DNA from: Chitinophaga sp. YR627
GTDB lineage: Bacteria > Bacteroidota > Bacteroidia > Chitinophagales > Chitinophagaceae
Assembly: GCF_900114995.1 (NCBI RefSeq)
Contig: NZ_FOUX01000001.1
Span: 1,860,001 to 1,924,000 of the forward strand
Length of the DNA: 64,000 bases
Direction: 5' to 3'
The position numbers were made by a program, and so were the translations under genes. Position 1 is the stretch's first letter. Every line of letters starts with the position of its first letter. Below the pieces are notes generated by a model. The model worked only from the letters and a program-made list of their open reading frames with translations, was not told the DNA's origin and searched no databases. This document shows positions 24,655 to 32,746 of the stretch, one piece after another.

Positions 24655-25740
24655 CTATCTAAAGGGATCTGAGAACCTTTTATCTGTAATAAAAGTCGAA
24701 TCCGTCAGTATATGCAGAAATGCCAGCAAGTCCTTTTTCTCACGATCCGTCAATCCCAGCGTCAAGCCATCCGAGGCATTCGAATTACCCACTCCCTGTA
24801 AAAACGGACTGAGTGTTTTGCTCGGTTTAATATGTTCGTTATAGTGAGACAAAACTTCTTCCAAAGTCTTGAACCTGCCATCATGCATATAAGGCGCCGT
24901 CAGGGCAATATTCCTTAAGGACACCACCCGGAAACGTCCCCGATCATAAGACTGACCACTTACTTTTTCCCGGCCCGAATCTGCAGGTATTGTGTCCAGT
25001 CCATTATTATGGTACAACTCGATATATGTCTTCGGTCCGCCGTGACAATGTGCGCAACCAGCACCGCGTATGTTCCTGGCAGCATCCGGATTGCCATAGA
25101 AAAGACTGATCCCGTTCAACTCAGCAGCTGTCGGCTGATAATCGCCACGCAGGTATCGATCGTAAGGCGCATCCGCAGAAACCAGTGTACGTTCAAACTG
25201 CGAAAGGGCTTTTACAATCCCCTCTCCTGTTAGACTGTCCGTCCCGAAAGCCTTACTGAATAAGGATCTATACACTACCTCTTTCGAGAGGAGCGCCGCA
25301 GAGACCTCCAGTGATTGCCCCATTTCATGGGCATTCGTTAATGGTACTGCTGCCTGCATTTCCAGTCCGGCGACCCGGCCATCCCAGAAAAAGTTACGTA
25401 CCCAGAGCAGGTTGACCAGCGACATGGTATTCCTGGGCTGCGGACTCCCATCTACTCCGGTACTAAACGCTTTCCCATCTGTAAACGCCAGTTCCTGCCG
25501 GTGACAGGTACCACAGGATATCTGCTGACTGGCGGACAGCTTCTTTTCATAAAACAAACGTCTGCCCAACGCCACACCTTCCACCGTAGTTGGATTGTCA
25601 TCCGGCACAAAGGTCCGGTTACCAAAGTAAGCCGGATAGTCAATACGCAGGGGTTCAGGTCCCTGCCTGCGGAACCCTGCGATGGACAATCCGGCCACCA
25701 GTAATATGGAAATCAATATTTTATACCCGCTTACCTGCAT
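24655..25740 (-). CDS. Di-haem cytochrome c peroxidase / MauG family
   Basis: 361 residues with a signal peptide or anchor (about 7-23). Two haem c sites are visible: CGTCH (76-80) and CAHCH (229-233), with a conserved TAPYMHDGRFKTLEEVL near the C-terminal half that supplies a distal haem ligand. Family members reduce hydrogen peroxide or carry out MauG-type long-range oxidation in the periplasm. It begins 2 bp after the end of the TonB receptor gene, so it is surely in the same operon and may act on what that receptor imports or displays. Confidence 0.92.
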   Translation of the reverse strand: MQVSGYKILISILLVAGLSIAGFRRQGPEPLRIDYPAYFGNRTFVPDDNPTTVEGVALGRRLFYEKKLSASQQISCGTCHRQELAFTDGKAFSTGVDGSPQPRNTMSLVNLLWVRNFFWDGRVAGLEMQAAVPLTNAHEMGQSLEVSAALLSKEVVYRSLFSKAFGTDSLTGEGIVKALSQFERTLVSADAPYDRYLRGDYQPTAAELNGISLFYGNPDAARNIRGAGCAHCHGGPKTYIELYHNNGLDTIPADSGREKVSGQSYDRGRFRVVSLRNIALTAPYMHDGRFKTLEEVLSHYNEHIKPSKTLSPFLQGVGNSNASDGLTLGLTDREKKDLLAFLHILTDSTFITDKRFSDPFR

Positions 25741-25742
25741 GT

Positions 25743-27758
25743 TTACAAACGGTATACAACATTGGCAAAATAGTTACGTCCTGGTTCAGGATAACCTTCT
25801 ACCAACGAATAGTTTTTGTCGGTGATATTATTAATACCTCCCTCTACAGAGAACCAACGCCAGATATGCACCGTCGCTGAAGTATTCAGCAGGGTGAAGT
25901 TCCCTGTTGAAGTACCATACGTCGTGCTATAACGTCTGGAGTTATGCTCAGCATTCACCTGCACGGACAACAGATCTTTCAGCTGATACTGCACAAAACC
26001 AAACGCCTTCTGCCGGGGTACATCTGTGAAATACAGCTTTGGATTCGTCAGGTTGTTCCTTTTAATATAAGTGTAGTTCAAACCAGCATTAAAAGAAGCA
26101 CTGATCTGGTAACTGATACCGATCTCTCCACCCAGATATTCCGACTCTCCCACATTTTGTAACTGTGACTGCCATACGTTGCGCGTAGAATCATATAATA
26201 CATTAGATACAGAAAGAATGGTGTTGTTGATCTTTGTGTAGAATAAAGCTGCCTGCAATTCTATCTTATCAATAAACCTTCCTTTATAACCCAGCTCATA
26301 GTTGACTGCAGTCTCTGCTTTCAGATCCGGGTTAGGAATCGCTGTTCCCATACGGTAAGAGTAGCGATCTTTCATGGTAGCGAAACGCGTCTTACGCGCT
26401 ACAGATGCATTAAAAGACTGATTATCATTTAATTGATACAGCAAACCTCCCTGAATGTTGAAAGCGTTGTTATTATTGGAAGGCAGGTCTCTCACCTGTT
26501 TGGTCGCACTCACATACTCCTGCGCTTCGATACTCGTACGATTATTATAACTGAAACCCGTCAGTAAGGTCAGACCATGGGTCAGGTTCAGCGCATTTTC
26601 AGCACCCGCGGTAAAGGTCCGGTCCGACATGGTACGTACCGGTTCGCCTTCATTATTCTCCCGGTGCACATCCTTTTTGTATTGTACGGTCAGTTTCAGA
26701 TCATCCCATTTCGAAAAGGTCTTACCATATTCCACAATGCCGCCTAATGTATAATCGTCATAAAAGCTCTTAAAAGCATATGGACGTGAGATCGTTGTGT
26801 ACGTCGCATCGTCATAGGAATCAAGCTCATTTTTGAACTTATCATAATAGAAGCGCGTCTTCACATACTGACTGCTATCGATCGTAGTATTGGAAATAAA
26901 GTAAAGACTGCGTTTGTCCCAATAAGGCCATTGCCAGAAACGCGGACTCTTAAACTGACTGTTCAGCGTATCCGTTCCCGTATAAACCGGTGTTCCTTTT
27001 TTGCCATGCTGGTAAACATAACTCAATGCATACTCCGAACGTTCATTGGGCGTATAGGCCACCTTCATATTGTACTTCTCATCTGTACTGTAAGAGTTGT
27101 TCCTGTCACCGCCGTCTTCATTTTTACCAGGGATGAATTTATCCGACAATGGGAAAGAATCCCGTTTCAGCTTCGAGGCCCCTGCCTGAATATAGAACTT
27201 TCCGAGATTACTTCCGATATTGATATTCGACCTGTATCCACCTGATAACCAACCCGTCGCACCATTGAACTCAAATGGCTTCTCAGGTCTGCGACTGATC
27301 AGGTTAATAGCGCCACCCAAAGCATTCGGACCATAAAGCACCGAAGTATATCCTTTGGAGACATGTATAGCGGAAAGATCGAAAGTGGTAAATCTGGCCA
27401 GGTCCACATAACCATCATAAGGTATGTAGACCGGGATACCGTCAATCAGTAAGGGTACCTGCCGCAGGTCAAAACCTCTGACATATACCATGGCCTCATT
27501 CCTCGGACCAACAGCAGAAAGATTCACGCCCGGCAGTACATTCAATGCCCTGGAAACGTCGTTTTTGGCAAATAGCCGGATCTGACGCGAATCGATCGTA
27601 GTATTGATGTTACCGCTATGCCGTCCGATAACTTCCACTTCTCCCAGCGAAAATGTGCCTGGTCTGGTTGTGTCCTGTTGCGTCTGACGGGAGCTTAAAG
27701 ATTGCCCGTTCATGATCTGGCTGATAAAACTTGTGCAAATGATTAATGCAATTCTCAT
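25743..27758 (-). CDS. TonB-dependent outer membrane receptor
   Basis: 671 residues, signal peptide at the N-terminus. A Ton-box-like segment GEVEVIGR lies before the plug domain, whose hallmark RALNVLPGVNLSAVGPR and later YGPNALGGAINLISRRP are clear. The rest is a 22-strand barrel ending in an aromatic-rich tail (YFANVVYRL). It has no N-terminal carboxypeptidase-like domain and no SusD partner, so it looks like a metal or siderophore receptor and not a glycan one. It leads an operon with the di-haem peroxidase and the Moco-fold domain protein. Confidence 0.93.
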   Translation of the reverse strand: MRIALIICTSFISQIMNGQSLSSRQTQQDTTRPGTFSLGEVEVIGRHSGNINTTIDSRQIRLFAKNDVSRALNVLPGVNLSAVGPRNEAMVYVRGFDLRQVPLLIDGIPVYIPYDGYVDLARFTTFDLSAIHVSKGYTSVLYGPNALGGAINLISRRPEKPFEFNGATGWLSGGYRSNINIGSNLGKFYIQAGASKLKRDSFPLSDKFIPGKNEDGGDRNNSYSTDEKYNMKVAYTPNERSEYALSYVYQHGKKGTPVYTGTDTLNSQFKSPRFWQWPYWDKRSLYFISNTTIDSSQYVKTRFYYDKFKNELDSYDDATYTTISRPYAFKSFYDDYTLGGIVEYGKTFSKWDDLKLTVQYKKDVHRENNEGEPVRTMSDRTFTAGAENALNLTHGLTLLTGFSYNNRTSIEAQEYVSATKQVRDLPSNNNNAFNIQGGLLYQLNDNQSFNASVARKTRFATMKDRYSYRMGTAIPNPDLKAETAVNYELGYKGRFIDKIELQAALFYTKINNTILSVSNVLYDSTRNVWQSQLQNVGESEYLGGEIGISYQISASFNAGLNYTYIKRNNLTNPKLYFTDVPRQKAFGFVQYQLKDLLSVQVNAEHNSRRYSTTYGTSTGNFTLLNTSATVHIWRWFSVEGGINNITDKNYSLVEGYPEPGRNYFANVVYRL

Positions 27759-27780
27759 GGGGGTATTTTCGTTGTGTATT

Positions 27781-27788
27781 CAAAAATA
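27781..27788 (-). promoter_or_regulatory. Candidate -7 element for the TonB receptor operon
   Basis: On the minus strand TATTTTTG matches TAnnTTTG. Transcription would start near 27777, leaving a leader of about 20 nt before the ATG at 27758. No clear -33 element was found. Confidence 0.4.
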
Positions 27789-27857
27789 TAACGAATTCAG
27801 CACTTATTATAATTACTTCACTGAAACAGGATTATCAGTCATAGCAATAATTGTTTG

Positions 27858-27865
27858 TATATTTG
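27858..27865 (+). promoter_or_regulatory. Candidate -7 element for the tyrS leader transcript
   Basis: TATATTTG fits TAnnTTTG exactly and would start a transcript near 27869, four bases before the leader-peptide ATG at 27873. Such a short leader would mean near-leaderless translation of the leader peptide. No good -33 match was seen, so an upstream promoter remains possible. Confidence 0.4.
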
Positions 27866-27872
27866 CCTTCCA

Positions 27873-27980
27873 ATGAAGTTTTTAAATAGCATATTACGCC
27901 TGCCTTTCTTCTCTGAATACTATTATACAGTAGTTGTTCGGGAGAGGTATGTCTTGCAGTATGCGAAACGATTATTGTAA
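27873..27980 (+). CDS. Tyr-rich leader peptide ahead of tyrS (candidate attenuator peptide)
   Basis: 35 codons, ATG to TAA. Five Tyr codons: three in a row at 27918-27926 (SEYYYTVVV) and two more at 27948 and 27960 (RERYVLQYAK). That is 14 percent Tyr, far above the usual 3 percent, directly ahead of the tyrosyl-tRNA synthetase gene and followed by an intrinsic terminator. This is the standard design of a ribosome-mediated attenuation leader: stalling at Tyr codons when charged tRNA-Tyr is scarce would change folding downstream. It is short and could be chance, but the match of amino acid to target gene is specific. Confidence 0.65.
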   Translation: MKFLNSILRLPFFSEYYYTVVVRERYVLQYAKRLL

Positions 27981-28040
27981 ATAAGATATACCATCATAGC
28001 TCACTGGAGCCCCGGACATTCATTTGTCCGGGGCTTTTTT
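27935..28040 (+). promoter_or_regulatory. tyrS attenuator with intrinsic terminator
   Basis: Terminator: AGCCCCGGACA (28008-28018) pairs perfectly with TGTCCGGGGCT (28025-28035), followed by TTTTTT; its T-run ends 13 nt before the tyrS ATG, leaving no room for a promoter in between, so tyrS transcripts must pass it. Competing pair: TGTTCGGG (27935-27942) with CCCGGACA (28011-28018), eight pairs with one G-U, would break the terminator. A third hairpin, GGTATGTCTT (27946-27955) with AAGATATACC (27983-27992), lies between them. A ribosome paused at the first Tyr codon would leave 27935-27942 free, favouring read-through; one that reaches the stop codon would cover it. The hairpins are seen; the switching is inferred. 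Confidence 0.65.
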
Positions 28041-28053
28041 ATTTCTATCAATC

Positions 28054-29250
28054 ATGACAACAACACTCCAAATGGCAAATGCAGCAGTCATATTGCCTGA
28101 GAACGGCCTTACCGAAAAAATCAAACAGGCCGAAAAAGACAAACGTAAACTGGTCATCAAGCTAGGCTTTGACCCAACCGCCCCTGATCTCCACCTCGGA
28201 CATGCCGTGGTACTAAAACAACTGCGTATATTCCAGGATCAGGGTCACCAGATCGTTATTATCGTCGGTAGCTTCACCGCACAGATCGGAGATCCCACCG
28301 GCAAGAATAAAAGCCGCAAGCCTTTAAGTAAGGAAGAAGTACTATCGAATGCTGATACCTACATCCGTCAGCTGTCCCGGATCATTGACACAGATAAATG
28401 TCAGATCCTGTTCAATGGCGACTGGCTTGATAAACTGTCCTTCCCCGAGATCCTTCAGTTGCTGTCTAAAGTAACCGTCGCCCAGCTGCTGCATCGCAAC
28501 GATTTCAATAAACGGTTTACGGAAAACGTGCCCATCGCTATGCACGAACTGATGTACCCTATTCTGCAGGGATTTGATTCTGTGCAGATTAACGCAGACA
28601 TTGAAATGGGTGGTACAGACCAGCTGTTCAACTGCACCATGGGCAGACAGTTGCAGGAAGCCCACGGACTATCCCCGCAGGTCGTGATGTGTATGCCACT
28701 GCTAAGAGGCCTGGACGGAAAGGAGAAAATGAGTAAGTCCTTGAATAATATCATCGGTCTGACAGATACGCCTAACGATATGTTTGGGAAGACCATGTCC
28801 ATCCCGGACCATCTGATCAATGAGTTTATTGATCTCACCACGGACTTTTCTCCGGCGGAAAAGGCTACCCTGAAACAGCTATTAGTAGCTGGTGAGAACC
28901 CCATGAATATCAAGAAGATCATTGCTGCGAATATCATCACACAATACCATGATGCGGACAGCGCGGCTTCTGCTGAAGCATTCTTTATCAATCAGTTCCA
29001 GAATAAGGCATTCGAAGAGAAGACCTTCGGACAGGTACCCATCTCCTCCCTGGCGGAGTGTACTGTTACATTGCTGGACCTCTGTCATCAGTTAAAGACT
29101 GACGAAACCAGAAGTGGCATTAGAAGGTTGATCATCAATGGCGCAGTTACCGTAGATAGCGAGAAGCTGCTCGATCCTAATCAGCGGGTAGAATTACGTG
29201 CTGGCATTAAAATTAAGATTGGAAGACGGCTTTTTATTGAACTTGTATGA
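28054..29250 (+). CDS. tyrS: Tyrosyl-tRNA synthetase
   Basis: 398 residues from the ATG at 28054; an upstream in-frame start would fall inside the terminator hairpin. Class I synthetase motifs are HLGH (47-50) and KMSKS (225-229). The C-terminal region (about 335-398) is an S4 RNA-binding domain (GIRRLIINGAVTV). It charges tRNA-Tyr. A Tyr-rich leader peptide and terminator precede it, suggesting control by tyrosine supply. Downstream is a 1.4 kb repeat region with no gene. Confidence 0.97.
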   Translation: MTTTLQMANAAVILPENGLTEKIKQAEKDKRKLVIKLGFDPTAPDLHLGHAVVLKQLRIFQDQGHQIVIIVGSFTAQIGDPTGKNKSRKPLSKEEVLSNADTYIRQLSRIIDTDKCQILFNGDWLDKLSFPEILQLLSKVTVAQLLHRNDFNKRFTENVPIAMHELMYPILQGFDSVQINADIEMGGTDQLFNCTMGRQLQEAHGLSPQVVMCMPLLRGLDGKEKMSKSLNNIIGLTDTPNDMFGKTMSIPDHLINEFIDLTTDFSPAEKATLKQLLVAGENPMNIKKIIAANIITQYHDADSAASAEAFFINQFQNKAFEEKTFGQVPISSLAECTVTLLDLCHQLKTDETRSGIRRLIINGAVTVDSEKLLDPNQRVELRAGIKIKIGRRLFIELV

Positions 29251-29339
29251 TTAGGTTAATCACTTGATTATTACTGTAAATGGCTTTCGGGTGTTCGAAA
29301 GTTATTTCCAGTAATATGCTTTGCAAGGGTGTGAGTATT

Positions 29340-29684
29340 GTTTGCAATTGTCGGCTTTGTTTTTTGAACTGGGTCTTACGCTGCGGTTTCAGATGGGACC
29401 TCTGGCTGACGGTCTTTGAAGGTTCAGTATTTAGCTTAGATGGGGCGTGGTTATCGTTTGCAATTGTCGTCTTTGTTTTTTGAACTGGGTCTTACGCTGC
29501 GGTTTCAGATGGGACCTCTGGCTGACGGTCTTTGAAGGTTCAGTATTTAGCTTAGATGGGGCGTGGTTATCGTTTGCAATTGTCGTCTTTGTTTTTTGAA
29601 CTGGGTCTTACGCTGCGGTTTCAGATGGGACCTCTGGCTGACGGTCTTTGAAGGTTCAGTATTTAGCTTAGATGGGGCGTGTTA
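29340..29684. repeat. 116 bp tandem repeat, three copies, of one arm of a dispersed hairpin element
   Basis: Units start at 29340, 29456 and 29572 (GTTTGCAATTGTCG). Each carries the arm GCTGCGGTTTCAGATGGGAC then CTCTGGCTGACGGTCTTTGAAG. The units are almost identical, so amplification was recent. Together with the opposite arm at 29727-29782 the last unit forms one reversed hairpin element. Confidence 0.88.
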
Positions 29685-29782
29685 GGCTTTGGAAATTCTA
29701 TTGGATGCTGGTCAGTCGGATGGGCGAACTTCAAAGACCTAAGGCCAGGGTCTCCATCTGAAAACCTTCGCTGTGATAGAGC
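29607..29782 (-). repeat. Dispersed hairpin repeat element, reverse orientation
   Basis: The right arm (reversed) at 29607-29657 and the left arm (reversed) at 29727-29782, ACTTCAAAGACCTAAGGCCA through CTTCGCTGTGATAG, are imperfect inverted repeats about 45-50 nt long enclosing a core. The stretch 29783-30034 after it holds no gene; only a decayed right arm near 29990-30025 (CCCATCTGAAACCGCAGTG) is visible there. Confidence 0.75.
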
Positions 29783-30034
29783 TGTTTACAATTAAAATTC
29801 CTGATGCTTGATTGATGATTGAATCAGCGACTCATTCAACGCTCTTAAACGAGCTGAATTCTCTGCTGAAATCGGATGTGACTGCTCCTTAAATACCTAT
29901 AACGCTTTCTATTAGGTTGATGACTACAGCCGTCTAAAACCGAAACGAAAGTTCCCATACCTGAAAATTAACCAGTTCCAGGTAATTGGACCGTCAATCG
30001 GAAGGCCCATCTGAAACCGCAGTGTAACACCCAA

Positions 30035-30673
30035 CCCTGACAGTCAAGCATTCATAAGGAAATTATCCTATCAGCAGTCCCGTCACAGCGAAGGTTTTCA
30101 GATGGAGACCCTGGCCTTAGGTATTTGAAGTACGAAGAACTTAAATAGACATCCCAAAGCCAAATACAACTTCCCCAAGCCCCATGCACGAGAACTTCAA
30201 AGACCGTCAGCCAGAGGTCCCATCTGAAACCGAAGCGTAACACCCAGCCCTGATAATCAAGCACTCGTAAGGAAATTAACCTATCAGCAGCCCTATCACA
30301 GCGAAGGTTTTCAGATGGAGACCCTGGCCTTAGGTATTTGAAGTACGCAGGAGTTAAATAGATATTCCAAAGTCCGATAAGACTTCCCCAAGCCCTAGCA
30401 ACGAGAACTTCAAAGACCGTCAGCCAGAGGTCCCATCTGAAACCGAAGCGTAACACCCAGCCCTGATAATCAAGCACTCGTAAGGAAATTAACCTATCAG
30501 CAGCCCTATCACAGCGAAGGTTTTCAGATGGAGACCCTGGCCTTAGGTATTTGAAGTACGCAGGAGTTAAATAGATATTCCAAAGCCCGATAAGACTTCC
30601 CCAAGCCCTAGCAACGAGAACTTCAAAGACCATCAGCCAGAGGTCCCATCTGAAACCGAAGCGTAACAACCAG
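30035..30673 (+). repeat. Three tandem 213 bp units, each with a hairpin repeat element
   Basis: Units of exactly 213 bp (at about 30035, 30248 and 30461), each with left arm CACAGCGAAGGTTTTCAGAT..GGAGACCCTGGCCTTAGG and right arm GAACTTCAAAGACC..CAGCCAGAGGTCCCATCTG. The arms pair imperfectly over about 45 bp around an 80 bp core. Because 213 is a multiple of three, an open frame of 205 codons runs through the minus strand, but it is a by-product of the repeat and not a gene. Units two and three are nearly identical; the first has diverged. Confidence 0.88.
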
Positions 30674-30703
30674 CCCTGAAAAGACGATCACAATTCCAGA
30701 ACG

Positions 30704-31723
30704 CTAATGCCTGGAAATCAGCTTCTCACTAACCTCCCACAAACGCACAGCATCATCCGCAGCAATCGCATGCGGCAACACCCCGAACGCTTTCGACGCT
30801 TTCCGCTGAGTCAGGTCATTACTCCCCTGTGTACCATCACTTTCCGTCACCGGAGAGATATCCGAGTTCTCACAATACACACCGCCTTTTCCGAGTAACA
30901 AAGGGCTGGTTGCACACCATACGCTGGTCGCCGCTCCCTGTTCAATCGTTTTCAGCTGTCTGGCGGGATCAATAACCGGATTACCGTCTTTGTCCAGAGC
31001 GCCCATCTGAATCAATTGTTCCTCAGGTATATAGCGTTTCAGATCGGTACTAACGATACTACCCGGATGCACGGCAAAGGCGCGTATGCCATCTGCCTGC
31101 CCCCGCCGGTCTGCTTCTACAGCAAACAGGACATTCGCTGTTTTCGACTGACCATATGCTTTCCACGGGTCATACGGCCGGTGTTCAAAATTGATATCTT
31201 CAAATACGACCGGTGAATAACGGTGTCCCCAGGAAGACAAGGCGACGATCCTGGAGCCCTGTGCTTTTTTCAAAGCCGGCCAAAGCCCGACGGTCAATTG
31301 AAAGTGTCCAAGGTGGTTAGTTGCGAATTGTGATTCGAAGCCTCTTGTATCCCGGGTAAGTGGGTTGGCCATAATACCGGCGCTGTTGATAAGGATATGT
31401 AAGGGTTGTCCGGTAGCCAGAAATCTGGCCGTAAATGCGGAGATGGATGCCGGATCCATGAGGTCCATTTGTTCGATTTCCACTCCATGAATAACTGCCA
31501 ATGCGGCAGCTGCCTTGCTGATATCTCTGGCTGGTACGATCACTTTTGCACCGGCTTTTGCCAAAACCTTTGTTGTTTCGGCGCCGATACCGGCATAGCC
31601 TCCGGTGACAATTACCGTCTTTCCGGACAGATCGATACCACTAATTACATCCGAAGCTGTCGATGCGCCGTCGAATGGGGAGTCGATAGGCGCCTGTAAA
31701 GTGCGTGCTTTTATTTGTTCCAT
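30704..31723 (-). CDS. Short-chain dehydrogenase/reductase
   Basis: 339 residues from the ATG at 31723 (a TTG at 31744 would add seven). NAD(P)-binding motif TGGYAGIG, the NSAGIM strand and the catalytic Ser with YGQSK (Tyr-x-x-x-Lys) are present. It resembles the retinol-dehydrogenase/WW-oxidoreductase-like branch common in soil bacteria, acting on small carbonyls or alcohols; the substrate is unknown. An AraC-type regulator gene lies 77 bp upstream on the same strand and may control it. Confidence 0.92.
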   Translation of the reverse strand: MEQIKARTLQAPIDSPFDGASTASDVISGIDLSGKTVIVTGGYAGIGAETTKVLAKAGAKVIVPARDISKAAAALAVIHGVEIEQMDLMDPASISAFTARFLATGQPLHILINSAGIMANPLTRDTRGFESQFATNHLGHFQLTVGLWPALKKAQGSRIVALSSWGHRYSPVVFEDINFEHRPYDPWKAYGQSKTANVLFAVEADRRGQADGIRAFAVHPGSIVSTDLKRYIPEEQLIQMGALDKDGNPVIDPARQLKTIEQGAATSVWCATSPLLLGKGGVYCENSDISPVTESDGTQGSNDLTQRKASKAFGVLPHAIAADDAVRLWEVSEKLISRH

Positions 31724-31800
31724 AGTCTCATTTTTACCCTTCAAAGGTAGGACGACTATCTACATGTGTTTTGCGATCTTCAAACCAATGTTTGTGAAAT

Positions 31801-32688
31801 TCAAACCTGCCTGAATGCCGACGGACTCATGCCGGTCCGCTTCCGGAAGAAGGTGGTGAAGTGTGCCTGGTCTTCAAAACCGAGGGCATAACTGATCTCG
31901 GCGATGTTCATATTACTATGCCGGAGCATCCCTTTTGCCTCTGAGATCAGTCGGTCGAAAATGAGTTCGGAGGTCGTCTTACCGGTCTCTTTCCTGACCG
32001 CCCGGTTCAGGTAATTGACATGGATAGCTAGTCGTTCAGCGAAGTCTTTTGGGGTCCGTAAGAGCACTCTTGGCGAGAAAACATCTACCGGAAATTGTCG
32101 CTCCAGGAGCTCTGAAAATACGGCGGTTATGCGGGCGGCTGCGTTCGTTTCAGGTAGGGTATTTTTGAAGGGAGCTAGCTTCATGGCGTTATATATGAGC
32201 TCCATAATATAACTTCTGATCAGTTCAAATTTGAACACATATTCACTCCTTAACTCTCTGATTATCTTATCAAAAGAAGTAGTTATTTCTTTAATCGCTT
32301 CAGCTTCAAGTGAAAATACAGGCTTCGCTCCTGGCTGAAATAAAGGAATGTCGTCCAGTTTACCCCTGAAAGACTCCTGGAAGAACGCTTCCGTGAACAC
32401 ACAGCAGTACCCCGAAATGTCAGTTTTGATCTCTCCATAGGTGTAAGGTAACCGGGGGTGAAAGAACAACAAAGTGTCACCGCTGATGGCAATACTTTCG
32501 TCGCCGAAATGGAATACGGCGTCCCCATGAAAGAACATGATTTTATAAAAATCCCGGCGGACGAAGGTAGGGTAAGTGATGCCGGAAGCCAGCCGTTCTT
32601 CTATCGTGAACGCGTTAAAACGGGGCGACTGATGATCGCCGCCAACCATAAAATGAGGAGATTCCCAGGGATGCATCACACCATTCAT
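31801..32688 (-). CDS. AraC family transcriptional regulator
   Basis: 295 residues from the ATG at 32688; a TTG at 32727 would extend it by 13. The N-terminal half is a cupin-like sensor domain (FHGDAVFHFGDESIAISGD). The C-terminal 100 residues hold two helix-turn-helix units: FAERLAIHVNYLNRAVRKET and IAEISYALGFEDQAHFTTFF, the second being the strongly conserved AraC signature. It probably responds to a small molecule and activates the SDR gene just downstream, 77 bp away on the same strand. Confidence 0.93.
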   Translation of the reverse strand: MNGVMHPWESPHFMVGGDHQSPRFNAFTIEERLASGITYPTFVRRDFYKIMFFHGDAVFHFGDESIAISGDTLLFFHPRLPYTYGEIKTDISGYCCVFTEAFFQESFRGKLDDIPLFQPGAKPVFSLEAEAIKEITTSFDKIIRELRSEYVFKFELIRSYIMELIYNAMKLAPFKNTLPETNAAARITAVFSELLERQFPVDVFSPRVLLRTPKDFAERLAIHVNYLNRAVRKETGKTTSELIFDRLISEAKGMLRHSNMNIAEISYALGFEDQAHFTTFFRKRTGMSPSAFRQV

Positions 32689-32746
32689 GACAATTACTTT
32701 CTTGCAAATTTCAAACTTTGCCGGCAAATATCACACAGGTATTTTC

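Noticed and set aside
30052..30669. 205-codon minus-strand frame with a three-times repeated 71-residue unit
   Set aside because: It follows the 213 bp tandem repeat exactly, starts and ends inside repeat arms, and the same residues occur in a different frame at 29.3 kb. There is no support for a protein.
30035..30673. Insertion sequence
   Set aside because: Repeats have inverted arms but encode no transposase. I use repeat/hairpin element and leave mobility as a hypothesis.
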